DNA of 64,000 nt, taken from positions 124,001 to 188,000 of the forward strand of contig NBIV01000090.1 in assembly GCA_003194525.1 (NCBI GenBank), written 5' to 3'. A program made the translations under genes and the position numbers. The stretch comes from Gracilariopsis chorda. Taxonomy: Eukaryota; Rhodophyta; Florideophyceae; Gracilariales; Gracilariaceae. The notes below the pieces were generated by a model that had not been told where the DNA came from, searched no databases, and was given only the letters and a program-made list of their open reading frames with translations. Each line of letters starts with the position of its first letter. The stretch's first letter is position 1. Shown one piece after another: positions 30,408-40,884 of the stretch.

Positions 30408-30460
30408 CTTGGCGGAATTCTGTGAGTGGCTCGCAGAATTCCGCGCAGGCGTAAGCTCTC
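30408..30460 (-). repeat. Harbinger right terminal inverted repeat
   Basis: Inverted partner of 27,027-27,080. Its last base is also the last base of the TAG stop codon of the zinc-finger gene (30,460-30,462), read on the minus strand. Confidence 0.65.
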
Positions 30461-31302
30461 TATTCGTGTTGCTTTTTCTTATGAGCGTTCAAGTGGCACC
30501 TCCTCTTGAATCGTTTCCCGCATGTACTACACGCGTGGGTACCTTCACCTCGATACTGTACTTTGTGTTTAGTCTTCAGATGCCTTGCAAGGTTGTCCTT
30601 CCTGTTTGAACAATAATCACATAAATCACATTTGTACAAGTTCCTCTCGTTGGCTCTGTGAGCAGAGCGAGAAACGCGAGGAGTCTTAGAGTGTTCTGCT
30701 AAAATATGTGCTTGAAGCCTAGGATGGCTGTTGAAGTATGCATGGCAGTGAGGGCAATCGTGTCTTTGTCGTCCAACATGTATACGCTGAATATGTATGT
30801 TCTTCCCTTGACTATCTTTCAAGATCGCTGGGCAAATCTCACAACGATTCATAAGTGAAACTTGTTGACTTGTTTGATGCACTCTCCTATGGTGCCGTTC
30901 CAATGCTGCGCGATCTCGAAACGGTGCTTGGCAAGTACTACACCTGAGCACTTCTTCGTCGGGAAGTTTTTCTATTCGTTCCGGCTGCATCTTCGTCAGC
31001 TCCAAAAGGGTCGGAGCCATAATTTCTCTTACTGCTTCAGTTTCTTCTATAGTATCCAGGTACTCTCCAATTTCTTCCTGAACGCCTTCGATGTGGTATG
31101 AGGCTGTTTGATAGAAACATGCTTGTCTCCCAGACACACTTGGACCCACCCAAGCCTCATTCTGACCACTCTCAAAACTGTAGTCAGTGGTCTCGTATTC
31201 ATGAGAGTTCAAATAATGCATGTTTGTACTATTGCATGCGGGTTCTTCGTTTCGAGAAGAATAGTAAGAATTAGAGTGTGGTGCGTTTCGGTTGTGCTTC
31301 AT
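30460..31302 (-). CDS. C2H2 zinc-finger protein with five fingers
   Basis: 280-residue putative nuclear nucleic-acid-binding protein. An acidic, Tyr-rich N-terminal region (1-118) is followed by five C2H2 fingers at about 121-142, 154-175, 183-204, 225-246 and 258-279; all Cys and His ligands are present. The last finger ends one residue before the stop. Fingers 2, 3 and 5 have atypical linkers, so this is not a simple TGEKP array. The ATG at 31,302 has a TATA box about 125 bp upstream. The stop codon straddles the junction with the Harbinger terminal repeat, so the native end may have been altered by that insertion. The target is unknown. Confidence 0.85.
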   Translation of the reverse strand: MKHNRNAPHSNSYYSSRNEEPACNSTNMHYLNSHEYETTDYSFESGQNEAWVGPSVSGRQACFYQTASYHIEGVQEEIGEYLDTIEETEAVREIMAPTLLELTKMQPERIEKLPDEEVLRCSTCQAPFRDRAALERHHRRVHQTSQQVSLMNRCEICPAILKDSQGKNIHIQRIHVGRQRHDCPHCHAYFNSHPRLQAHILAEHSKTPRVSRSAHRANERNLYKCDLCDYCSNRKDNLARHLKTKHKVQYRGEGTHACSTCGKRFKRRCHLNAHKKKQHE

Positions 31303-31427
31303 TGGCGGAAGCCTAGGTACAGATGTATTTCAAGAAGGTGATCTGTTTACAAGGGTAGTTCTGTTTTAAGCTTTGTCTGGACAGTGACGGGGCACCAGGA
31401 GTTCGAGAACAGCACTTCGGTTTCTTC

Positions 31428-31436
31428 CTTTTATGC
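31428..31436 (-). promoter_or_regulatory. TATA box of the zinc-finger gene
   Basis: Minus strand GCATAAAAGG, about 125 bp upstream of the ATG. It matches the motif before the secreted-protein gene at 3531. Confidence 0.5.
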
Positions 31437-32971
31437 AGATGCGCTTAACTGATATGCTTGCAAGAATGGAAGATTACAAAGAATACATGAATTGAAACAC
31501 TGACATTGGAATAGAAACGAGAAGGCCTGAAGAAATGGAACAGAAGATGTAACCGAAAGAACAGCCCTGTCTTTAATTTCTAAGTAAAGAGATACTTGGA
31601 GTGACGTCTTTATTCCGCGACTTTGGATAATTAGAAAACAAAAGTATATTTTCATAGAGAGTTAACGACGGTAAATAGTTGAAAAGTGGGTAAACAAGCA
31701 TCTTCAATAATGTCGAAGAGAATTGGACGAGCGTTCTTAGCTTTTGAGGATGAACGGCCCTTCAAGGTCATTGTTTTTCGTATCTTTGGTACGAATGTAC
31801 TTAGGTAGCCTTCCTTTTCCCTTTTTCTCAAAAGAGTTTACGCAAAGGACTTTATTGGAGAAGTACAAGGATGGACCACCATTGTAATAATTAACTGAGT
31901 TCCGTTAGGTGCACTCCTGTACTGTAAATGTTTAGAATTATGCGAGGGATAGCCTTATCCTCTGCAAGTTGTGGGACGGTTGCGGAAGTAAAAATTCTTG
32001 CAAAATGTCTTTGAGGGTTCACGAAACAGTCCCCGACAGACTCAGTAGGTAAGCGTTAGAGGGGCCAAATTGTCTGTCTGCCTGTCTCCATTCTGGACAC
32101 TAGAGAAAGCTCAACAAAGCTTCGTTTCACTGAATAAGAAAAATGTAAACAAACAAACAAACAAACAATAGATTTTCAAGGGCACCGCAGAAGTGGATTT
32201 ATTTGAGCCAAATTTGGTTGTGAAGAGCTACAGGACGTCTGGCCGACGCCACTTTGGTAGAGGTGATCTTCGCTGTTGTTCTCTTGATCAACTACGGTAT
32301 CAATCGTGTTCGATATATGATATCAAGTAGCACTTCAAGTTACCCGCCCACCACTCCCGGGAACAGGACTTATCCTCTGGATCATCCTGTAGGAACTTAG
32401 TAGTGCTGAGATCTTGGTGATGGTTTGTTAACCTCCACCTCTCCCTTTTCCAAAAGTAGAAGATCTGCTGCTTGGCAAACAAACAAACAATGTACTCCGC
32501 AAACATTAGCAATCACTCTTCAAGCTTTTCTCCAGTGTGATTGAGAGCTGTGCTCCGAATTTGCCAACAACCGGAAAAAGTTGCTTCGGGAGCCGAACAG
32601 CTATGAAGCAACAGGGTTAGCGGTCGCTAATCGTTTATCCAAATATCACTTGGTATAACGAATGAGCGCCACGCTTCATCACGTTTCTCTCCATGCAAAT
32701 CAACCCTTGCACTTTTTTGAGCCTTTTTCAAAGTCAGCTTCGATGGATGTGAACTGATTTGGTCCAAGTTGATCCCCTATTCTACATCCTACACGCATTG
32801 ATGCTTCGTGGCTCCCATAAGATTGGGGAGATATTATGCATAGTAAGCCTGTATTCCACTCGCCCTCGAAAGTCAGCGAGAGAGAACTTCCCACAGGATA
32901 AGAGCGACTGCTGAACTTGCTTCCCACTTGACACAAGTGATTCGGCAACTTTCGCATCAAAGAAATACGCT
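31437..32971. other. Intergenic region with AAAC microsatellites
   Basis: No supported gene. Contains an (AAAC)n run at 32,147-32,167 and a shorter one near 32,478. The 86-residue minus-strand frame at 32,700-32,960 is divergent from the next gene and has no recognisable domain. Confidence 0.6.
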
Positions 32972-33505
32972 ATGTACTACTTGTTTCCATTCTTGAGTTT
33001 CTTTCTTGTGAACTGTGTGAGCGCGCAAGAAGAGCATCTCGTTCATGGCTTCATGTGTCCTAGGCGACAGCTATGTACCTCTCATTTCAACGATATGGCC
33101 TTCTGCACGACGTTTGGATCTTATCCCAACAACGTTCTATTCCTGCAAGCAGTTCCAACCAATGAGTTTGCACAACTGGAGCTCAACGACATCATTTTCT
33201 TCCGGGTAACATCGACTGTGCAATTTCCTGGTCATTATGTGCAGATGGACAGTGATGACGTACGAACGGCTTCTAGACTTTCCATTGATAGCTATCGAAC
33301 GCAGATGGGAAAGGCAATGTATGTTGTGTTAGAGTATCAGAAGCTTCTCGGTACTCACTTCTGTGTGATACATAAGGATTCCACACCTGGATCATTTGTT
33401 GTTGATCATACGAACTCTGGGACAAACTTGAGCTTTACCAAGCTCTCAACCAACTCGATACCTTTCGGACTTTGCTGCCGTACGTGTCGGAAAGGTTCAA
33501 GATAA
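32972..33505 (+). CDS. Secreted protein of unknown function
   Basis: 177 residues. The start is a typical signal peptide (MYYLFPFLSFFLVNC, cleavage after VSA). The mature part is about 157 residues with regular strand-like hydrophobic spacing and eight cysteines, four of them in the C-terminal CCRTCRKGSR end and the HFC segment. Sequons are present (NLS). It ends with a short basic tail. No family was recognised. It does not obviously resemble the other secreted orphan at 2844-3419, although both are short and Cys-containing. Confidence 0.6.
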   Translation: MYYLFPFLSFFLVNCVSAQEEHLVHGFMCPRRQLCTSHFNDMAFCTTFGSYPNNVLFLQAVPTNEFAQLELNDIIFFRVTSTVQFPGHYVQMDSDDVRTASRLSIDSYRTQMGKAMYVVLEYQKLLGTHFCVIHKDSTPGSFVVDHTNSGTNLSFTKLSTNSIPFGLCCRTCRKGSR

Positions 33506-35849
33506 ATCCGCACCGAAGAGTCGACAGGGTCCAACGCTGGTTGTGGACACCTGCCGTTTGCTTTCATAGCGCTTTTAAGCTTTTTGCCATTGGATCATTG
33601 GAAGGAACGAATTTTGATAGATCTGTGAAATCACTGCTTTGCCACCAGCAATATTAGGTGACTTCAGACTATGAAGGGATAAAGAGATGGCCGGGCGAGA
33701 CATCACGGAGAAACAAGCTCTTTCGTTTTGCTGATTAAACAGAAAAGTATGAGTTAGTGACGAACACTCTGCGCGCACTTTGCGTAACGGCTAAGATAAA
33801 TTGTTTTCTGCTTGCAGAATGATGAACTCGAGTACAAGTGAGTAGGAGTAGGTGGACTTGATCTCGGAATTAGGAGCACTACATATGAACAACAGCAACG
33901 AAAAACTCCTCTCGTGCAATAGTTGTAGTGAACCATTTAATCTTCGTACATGCAGCACTGCAGATACCGCTGGTACCGTTGTACATAGAACCTTTTCTTG
34001 TTGTTCAAGGAACACCAGTAATGGCATTCTTATGAAGAACTGAAACATTTTCGCCGTACATGTTTGCGCAAAGTATACAGCCGCGAATTTGCTCGCCGCT
34101 GTTTTGCGATGGGTTTGACCAAAAAAGGAGGCCAAAACGCTGTTGAATGCCCACCCGTGGTTTGGTCATGAGTGGCTGTACTTGCTCCCGTGCGCGTACG
34201 CCGTACCTCTGTTCCAATAGCCTTCCTTTGCAAAATTCGCAGCAGTCCACGAAAGCTCTTCCCAGTGGGAGAGGATTCTAAAATAAGACGCTCTTCGTCG
34301 CATCTGAGTTTGATAATAGAACACGAGCGAACTGTAAGAGAAAAGGAAGAGAACGTTAGATAGTATCGGGACTGTCAACAATAAACAACGAAATTCGCTA
34401 GTAGATGTGGAGGTTCTTTTGCGAAACGTATGTGTCTACCTACTAAACGAGAACATGCTGGTATAGCATGCAGACTTGCTAGAAATGGTGGACCCGAGAG
34501 CAGTATGTGCCATGAGTTTTGTGAAACGACTGGGCTACAAAAGTGTCCGGCCAGACACTGATGTGAGCTGGTCCAGCGATACTTGTAGTGAGCTTCCACG
34601 AGCGTAGGCGGAACCGAGTTTGAATGAACGAAGCAGCTTGTAGTGAGCTCCCACAAGTTTGTCGTAGTTTCGACTACACTTTCGAGGTATTTGTATTTTG
34701 TGTTGATTTACTCTCGTGGGTTCATATGACCGTGGAAGTACAGAAAAGTTATTGAATGTCATACGCGGCGCCATTTAGCAAACGACGTCGAGCAAAAGCT
34801 AGTGCGTGTTCAGATAAGAAAACAGCGGCAGTTTATGAAGATGTGGACAGCATATTGTTGTCGACACTTACCAAAATATTTGTAGACCGTGGCTTGATGA
34901 TTTGAGCCAAATGATGTTAGCAAGACAGACGGCATCCACTTCTGTACATGATAACTCCATCTATTCGATTAATAACGTTTCGAGTGGACAAAAACATTTC
35001 TCTTACATAATAGTTACTGCTGGTGAGGGCGATAAGACTGTGTTCGTTGGCTTCTATGCAGCACAAGAGATAAAAAGCGCGGCAGATGTATGCGTTGGTG
35101 GGCAGGAGAGTGACAGACGCAACAAGAAGATAGTGGATACCAAAGATAGTAAACATTATTGGAAGACAGAATGTATCGCGCCCAGCGGTTTCCTAATCGC
35201 CGGCGGTCTCAGTGCAACGACCTAGCCGTCGTCAATGATCGGCGTTCCTTCAAAATGCATCAATGGGGGAACTTAGCCGTCGAATAGATGATTAGCCTTG
35301 TACTTTAGATAGTTAATACCCTTGCCTCCGGATTAGAGGCACGTGCTCATAAACACACACGCATCACTTTCCTGCTTTGGAATATGATTGATGGGATTTG
35401 TAGGAACGTGGAAGAGAATTTATTTACAGGTTGAAGCGCACCCCCGCGCAGTCTCGTCGTCGTCGGCGGCGGTGGCGACGCCCGCCCGTTCCGCGAGCTG
35501 CGCTGACGCGCTCCTTCCTCTTTCTTTCCCAGCCGTCACCCACCCCAGGCTATCGCTTGCGCTGTGCACCGGCGTTACTGGCGCTATGCAGCACGGCAAG
35601 GTGAATTGGAGAAGCTCCATCTCTGCGTCTCGGTGCCAGCAAGGCAAGAAAGCCTCTTTTGCCATAGCTTAAACCGATAAGAATAATGGATTGCTAACGT
35701 GGGCGGATGGGAAAGACGGAGGGGAGTGTGTAAGTCAAACTGGTGAGCTCACGTGTACCGGTGGGGGATATGCTCGTGATCACTGCGCGTTAGCTATGCA
35801 GTTTTTACGGCGTTCTTTTGTTCTTTAACGGCAGTTGGCGGCGGACACG
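33506..35849. other. Intergenic region with no confident gene
   Basis: Several ORFs of 60-115 codons on both strands have no recognisable domain. The GC-rich part at 35,420-35,665 has overlapping frames on both strands (81 codons minus, 94 plus) that I cannot resolve. Contains repeat copy A at 35,265-35,363. Confidence 0.5.
35265..35363. repeat. Dispersed repeat, copy A
   Basis: Shares GGGGAA-TT-GCCGTCGAATAGAT, TTGCCT and ATTAGAGGCA-GTGC with copy B at 41,795-41,900, ending in a CA-rich tract. Overall identity is roughly three quarters by eye. Confidence 0.6.
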
Positions 35850-36553
35850 ATGGCACCATTGCGTACGGTGTTTGGCGGAGAGTTACTGGCGACGGCGGTT
35901 GTGTCTAAATTGGGTCATGTAAGATGGATAAGTTACGTATGAGATGCTCATGTACTGTAATTCTTTTGTTGCATTTTGGGTTGCTGTTTGGATGAGTACT
36001 GACTGTACTGTTTAAACGTGGTGGTTTGCTCCCAGCCGGTGAGCACAAACTGTGGCGAAAGGTAGCGGTCCTAACTCTTACGAATGAAGAGCATATCTTT
36101 GAAACTGCTTTCCCGGCAGCGCCGATCGTCGCTGACGTAGGTTTGCTGGATGGCAGACGGTTGGTTTGGACCAATGTGCCGTCGGTACGAGTAGTGGTGT
36201 TGAAAGAGTGTAACGCTATAATGTTCGTGAGCCATGGCTGGACTTTGCTGGTTACACTTGAGACAACTCGAAATTTAACAAGCATTACACCTTGTTTGCT
36301 TGAGCCAAACCGTTTGGTGAGCATTGTTGGAGGCGATGCATCGATGCGGACGGCCAACCTCATGCTGTTTGTCAACGCCAGTGTACGCCGAACAAGGCGT
36401 GACGGCACTGACATGAAAGCTGTCCACACCCGCGCTGCGTTGTTGAGGAGGAGAATCAAAAGTGGCAGCAGGCGGCGACGCGCACAAGAGCGGACAACGT
36501 TACAAACAGACCGACGGCACCAAGCTGAGCTTCAAGCATGTGCACGGGTATGA
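35850..36553 (+). CDS. Possible small gene, perhaps with an intron
   Basis: A frame of about 175 codons ending at 36,553 has a balanced composition with alternating hydrophobic stretches (VLTLTNEEHIFETAFPA, LVWTNVPSVRVVVL) that look beta-rich, then a basic C-terminus (KSGSRRRRAQER). It has no ATG near its 5' end. An AG preceded by a pyrimidine stretch lies at 36,035. An ATG with an open stretch lies at 35,850-35,918, before a GTAAGA. Joining these two exact sites does not keep the frame, so the model is incomplete. A 184-codon frame on the opposite strand competes. Function unknown. Confidence 0.25.
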
Positions 36554-37034
36554 CAACAAGTTGGACAGAGACACGTCGAAGGCGGCGGGATGAGGTAACC
36601 CTTAACACGAGGTGCTGCAAGCACCAACGGCGAGAGGCGTCGTTCTGAATCGGCGACGTGGGCGGAGCACAACACACTGTTCCCCGCCCCAAAAAAAGAA
36701 AGAGCGCGTGGCGTCAAGTGAAGGCGAGATGAGCGGCGCCACGTTGAGCAACAGACAGCGGCAACCAAGCAGTAAACTCGTATCTAACCTTTCGCCGACG
36801 CGGCGCGAACAGAAGGCGGCGGGTGCTCGCCACGCGTTGCCCAACGTCGCCACCCGCCGATCTATCCGCAAAGCGCGCCGCTCGTTCACGGCCCCTCCAC
36901 GTATCGTCGCTCCTTTACAGCGGCGGTCACAACAGGCCGCACCCTCCCGTCACGCTCACCATACGCGCATCAACCTCCACGTACCCGCTCGAGCACACGT
37001 CTTGGCGTTGCGCCATCCGCACTTCCGACGGCCC
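36554..37034. other. GC-rich upstream region of the LPMO gene
   Basis: No separate gene supported. A frame in phase with the LPMO gene is open from 36,823, but it is low-complexity and lies before the TATA box, so it is taken as non-coding. Confidence 0.5.
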
Positions 37035-37042
37035 CATAAAAA
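37035..37042 (+). promoter_or_regulatory. TATA box of the LPMO gene
   Basis: CATAAAAA, about 140 bp upstream of the ATG at 37,177, in a GC-rich context. Confidence 0.5.
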
Positions 37043-37176
37043 CGGCCACTCCTTCCGTCGCCACCCCGATCGCACTCCCATCTGTGTTCACCCGACGCAC
37101 TGCAATCGTTTTACCCCCCCTGTTCTCTCCCCCTGTGCACCGCGCAGCTTCTAACCCCCCTCTCTTATCCAGAAAC

Positions 37177-38145
37177 ATGTGGGCTCTTCCCCTGCCGCTC
37201 GTTGCGTTGCTGCTGGTGCTTCTCGCCGTGCAAACGCGTGAAACAGAGTCGCATGGGTTGATGGTGCTGCCGCGTCAGCGCGGCGCGCTGCGCAAACTGA
37301 GATACATTCCGTACGACATTGACCGCCGTGCACCGCGTGATTACGACAAGCACTACCCCGCCGGTGACAAAGCGGACGTGCCCGGCGCCGGGAAGAGATC
37401 GCAGGAAAAAGCGGCCGGGGGTGGCGGATGGACGCCGTACAACCCGTACGACGCCAACTTCAGGTGGAGGTCGGGCGTGTGTGGCGACAAGGTGAGGGGA
37501 CGTCAGGAGCATCTCAAAGGCGGCAAGTTCTACCACAACGGCATGATTGTGGCGTGGTATCTACAGGGCGACACGATAGGAATTGAGCACTCCATTGTGA
37601 GCAACCACAACGGATTCGTTGAGGTGCATGTGTGCGATGTGTCCAAATGTCCCGGCGGGGACATTTCGAAGGAGTGCTTCCTGAACGGGGCGTGCACGGC
37701 GCTTCGACGCGCGCACAATCCGACGTGCGATTCCGGGCGTTCAATGCACTGCGGGCCGATCGATCGGTACAACCCCACGCGTTGGTACCTGCCGTGCTCG
37801 CAGAAGAACGGGATGGGATACGACATTTTCGAGGCCAAGTACGCCACGTTCCGACTGCCGTCGCATCTGTACTGCCAGCACTGCGTGCTGCAGTGGTACT
37901 GGGTGACGGCGAACTCGTGCTCGCCGCCGGGGTTGAACAACTACTTCACCGGGCCTGACCGGCCGCACTGGGGAAAGTGCAAGGGGCAGGCGGGAATGCG
38001 AGGGGGGTTTGGGCGGAGGAAGCGCACGTGTGGCGGAAGAGATGAGTTCCCGGAGGAGTATGTACAATGCGCGGACATTTCGATTCTTCCGCGGGGAAGC
38101 ACGACTTCGCGAATGGTGAATGTGGCGTATGGGGGGGTGGTTTAA
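37177..38145 (+). CDS. Secreted lytic polysaccharide monooxygenase-like protein (AA15 type)
   Basis: 322 residues. LPMOs are copper enzymes that oxidatively cleave crystalline polysaccharides outside the cell. A signal peptide (1-25, hydrophobic core LPLPLVALLLVLLAV) is followed directly by His26 in SHGLMVLPRQRGA; an N-terminal histidine after cleavage is the hallmark of the copper histidine brace. The second brace histidine is likely His144 (VSNHNGFVEVHVC). Other family-like landmarks are CGDK (102-105), CQHCVLQWYW (233-242) and the C-terminal EEYVQCADISI (293-303), which resembles the end of AA15 and related chitin-binding domains. Many cysteines suggest disulphides. I chose the ATG at 37,177 over the longer open frame because of the signal peptide and TATA box. 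Substrate is unknown; red algal walls make cellulose, chitin-like or sulphated glycans possible. Confidence 0.85.
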   Translation: MWALPLPLVALLLVLLAVQTRETESHGLMVLPRQRGALRKLRYIPYDIDRRAPRDYDKHYPAGDKADVPGAGKRSQEKAAGGGGWTPYNPYDANFRWRSGVCGDKVRGRQEHLKGGKFYHNGMIVAWYLQGDTIGIEHSIVSNHNGFVEVHVCDVSKCPGGDISKECFLNGACTALRRAHNPTCDSGRSMHCGPIDRYNPTRWYLPCSQKNGMGYDIFEAKYATFRLPSHLYCQHCVLQWYWVTANSCSPPGLNNYFTGPDRPHWGKCKGQAGMRGGFGRRKRTCGGRDEFPEEYVQCADISILPRGSTTSRMVNVAYGGVV

Positions 38146-39270
38146 AGGGGATGGGGGATGATGAAGCAATAGTGGGCGCAGCGCGGGGTAGATGCAACAT
38201 GTGAAATGGTGACACGTCGCGCTGCTATAATTGTACATAAGTTGGATGCTTTGAGATGGTTCAAATGCACAAAGAAAGGTGCACTGCGTGACGGGGCGAA
38301 AGATAATAAAAGAGCAGTTTTTGGGCGTGGCGCTTACGTGGCTGTGCGCCGCAACCGTCGCCCACAAACTGTGCATTACATTACGTCACGTGGCCCCGCC
38401 GCCGTCGCACTGTTCAAGCCTCCCAATATGGCACGATGGTGTCATAGATACGAATCGTTATTATTTATCGATTTATCGATAATAATAAATAATGGGCGCA
38501 CCGCCACGCGCTGCTTCTGTGCACTGCACAAGTGGCCACGTGGTGTGCTGTATAAACACTCTTGTGCTCTCGTCCAAGTGTTACACGTGTTGCATGGGCG
38601 GCCAACCGCTCCGATGCACTTCGCAGCAAGCGATATGTCGTGATACGCGTCGTATCGTTAACTAAGCACACATGTGTAACAACTTGTTCCAGTAGAGGAG
38701 ATAGCCTTACCCTTGCCCGAGCACAAACACTGTTTCTTCGCCAAACTCCCTGTAAGTTATTCGCCGTGCACATTTGTTGCGTCCTATCGTTTTGCTCCTC
38801 AAAACTTCATCAATGACGATCCTCATCTGTCTTGCCATGCCGTACACCAATGTAAACTTATTCATGCGTGATAGCCTTGGTAAACGGTTAAGCGTGAAAC
38901 GGTTACACTGCTACTGTACCGTTGGTACCCAAGGGTAAAGGGTTATCCCTAAACCCTTTACCCTTTCTTCGCAACTTCACATTCAGTAACACACTACTTG
39001 AAGCGCGTTCCATCCTTCGTCGCCGATTCTATCTTTCCAAAACGCATCCATTCTGTCACCATGCTCATTGCACTAATCTGCAACAAAGTCCAAACCGTCA
39101 CAGCCCACAATTGGCTCAACTTTATATCTCGCCTACAAATCGTACCATTGCACGCCCAATACAAACCACCGTTATACACCTGTCCGTCCTTCATATCTGC
39201 ACTCCAACATCTTGCTTGCTGCCATCGCCCAAGCTGTGCACCACCATCCCGCTACAGCGCTAATCTCATC
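38146..39270. other. Convergent intergenic region between LPMO and GMC-1
   Basis: No supported gene. Holds an imperfect AT-rich hairpin near 38,461-38,490 (ATCGAT arms) and a perfect 14-bp hairpin at 38,931-38,965. It contains the 3' flanks of both genes. Confidence 0.6.
38931..38965. other. Perfect 14-bp inverted repeat
   Basis: AAGGGTAAAGGGTT (38,931-38,944), a 7-base loop, then the exact reverse complement (38,952-38,965). It directly follows GTACCGTTGGTACC, and that composite is repeated without the second arm at 44,193-44,222. Confidence 0.6.
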
Positions 39271-40884
39271 CTACTCTAAAACGCCCTTGTACTCTTCAAC
39301 AAGTCTATCACCCATCAATTCAGCCAACAAGTAAACAGAAGCCATCGGACCGGCAGACACCGGCATCGTCGGAATAGAAGAAGCGTCAATCACTCTTAAC
39401 CCACTGCATCCCTTCACTTTGAACTCACCAGTAACAACATCTCCAATCGCACATCCACCCACAAAATGCGCTCCCCACTGCGCAACGCTCCTCACATATC
39501 CCTCCGTAACAACCCCATTCGGTGGGTACTTAAACCTCATTTTAAAGCTGGCAGGAAATTGTCGGTGTACGTCGGCCATGTTTTCCAGGCACCGTTTGAG
39601 ACGATTAACATCAGCTTGACTGGAAAGAAAGTTGTTTTTCAGCAACGGTGCACTGAACGGATTCGAGTCGCGAATGCGAAGATATCCCGTCGTCTCGGTA
39701 TTATGATAACACGCCGAACGCAGCTCCGGTGGTCCCGGTACAAACGGCACTATAGTACAACCAAAGTACGCATCTGTGCCTGCCCTACCATTTGCAGCGG
39801 ACACTGGAGTAGACAGAATACCGCCTAGTCCAGCCTCCCACTGTTGACGCGCTTCTGGCGAGTTCACTAGAGTGATATTATTCGCAGCTTCATCTGGAAC
39901 GCCACTGTACGTCGAAGGAATCGTTCCGGATGCTCGACCGACGGTTGCTTCCCCAACTGGAAGCTCCAGCACTTGAGCAACTCCAGCTGCGTCTAACACG
40001 GCGCGAGTGCCTACGCCAGACAGTTGTAACAGCTTGGGCGAGTTGTACGGACCGGCCGTGACAAGCACTTCTCGACGCGCCCAATACCTTTGCGCTTTGT
40101 GAGTACTGCCCGGTGAGGGAACAGTATCAACGCCTGTAGCACGAACAGTTGTAGCGCCTGTATTCGAATCCGTACTCTGCGTGAATACAATCTTAGACGC
40201 GGTGGCCCCCTGAACAACAGCCACGTTCTTCGCGCACGAATTATCAAGCAAAGGACGCAAATACGCAGAGTAAGCATCATTTCGTCGGAAGTTTGAATCT
40301 ATTGAGAGGCGAGTTTGCCATATGGAGCGAAGAGTGGATGTGTCAAAGGGGTTATTGTTCAGTTCAAACCCTGCTTGTACACCGGCGCTCACATAGTCGT
40401 CGGCGTATTGAAGCGGATTCTGCGGTGGACCGAACCCGACCTTGTTGTATATTCGTCGAAAGTACGGATCGGCTGAAGCGGTTGTTAGATTTGGAACGCC
40501 CCATTGCTCAATTGTACCTGGGAGAGGTAGGGTCCATTGCATGCCGTTTATGGTGGTAGAACCACCGAGAGTGGCACCTGTTAGGGCGACAGTGGTTCTC
40601 CCGTTGATGCCTGCATCGGGTAGCGAAGTGATTGCCTCTCCGACTGATCGGTCACCAAGCACGTCGAACAGCTTTCGTGGTGCATGTACCAGGAAGTCCG
40701 ATTGTGGGGAACGTGGGAGGCCGCGTTCTAGAATGGTGATATGTGCGTTTGGGAATGCCACACATAGCTTTGAGGCAAGAACGCAACCAGCGGTACCGCC
40801 GCCCACGATCAGAAAGTCGGTGAACTGGGCACAAGTTAAATGGATTAGGGCGCTTGTGATGAGGGCTAGGTAGAACGCTTGCAT
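39271..40884 (-). CDS. Secreted GMC-type FAD oxidoreductase (GMC-1)
   Basis: 537 residues, a usual length for glucose-methanol-choline oxidoreductases, which oxidise alcohols or sugars with a bound FAD. A signal peptide (1-19, MQAFYLALITSALIHLTCA) precedes the Rossmann FAD site VGGGTAG (27-33) and ILERG (51-55). GATLGGSTTINGM (103-115) matches the family's G-G-S-x-x-I-N signature, and AGPYNSPKLLQLSGVG (277-292) the second GMC signature. The first catalytic His is His473 (GAHFVGG). In the C-terminal helix, where families have a second catalytic His or Asn, this protein has Met514 (SAGPMASVYLLAE). It is in tandem with GMC-2, 1.36 kb apart, and convergent with the LPMO gene. Confidence 0.93.
   Translation of the reverse strand: MQAFYLALITSALIHLTCAQFTDFLIVGGGTAGCVLASKLCVAFPNAHITILERGLPRSPQSDFLVHAPRKLFDVLGDRSVGEAITSLPDAGINGRTTVALTGATLGGSTTINGMQWTLPLPGTIEQWGVPNLTTASADPYFRRIYNKVGFGPPQNPLQYADDYVSAGVQAGFELNNNPFDTSTLRSIWQTRLSIDSNFRRNDAYSAYLRPLLDNSCAKNVAVVQGATASKIVFTQSTDSNTGATTVRATGVDTVPSPGSTHKAQRYWARREVLVTAGPYNSPKLLQLSGVGTRAVLDAAGVAQVLELPVGEATVGRASGTIPSTYSGVPDEAANNITLVNSPEARQQWEAGLGGILSTPVSAANGRAGTDAYFGCTIVPFVPGPPELRSACYHNTETTGYLRIRDSNPFSAPLLKNNFLSSQADVNRLKRCLENMADVHRQFPASFKMRFKYPPNGVVTEGYVRSVAQWGAHFVGGCAIGDVVTGEFKVKGCSGLRVIDASSIPTMPVSAGPMASVYLLAELMGDRLVEEYKGVLE

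Larger units (their letters stand above)
27027..30460 (-). mobile_element. PIF/Harbinger DNA transposon, decayed
   Basis: It combines a broken Harbinger transposase (minus) with a Myb/SANT-like gene remnant (plus), the two-gene layout typical of this superfamily. The terminal inverted repeats are imperfect, about 54 bp, and built around paired GAATTCTG motifs (27,027-27,080 and 30,408-30,460). Flanks are TTA on the left and TAT on the right, near the T-W-A target preference but not identical. A solo LTR (27,365-27,998) lies between the left end and the Myb-like gene. Confidence 0.75.

Noticed and set aside
32147..32490. AAAC runs as a regulatory array.
   Set aside because: Simple microsatellites with no unit beyond four bases and no link to a gene start.
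36823..37176. N-terminal extension of the LPMO protein.
   Set aside because: It is low-complexity, lies around the TATA box, and would bury the signal peptide and the essential N-terminal His.
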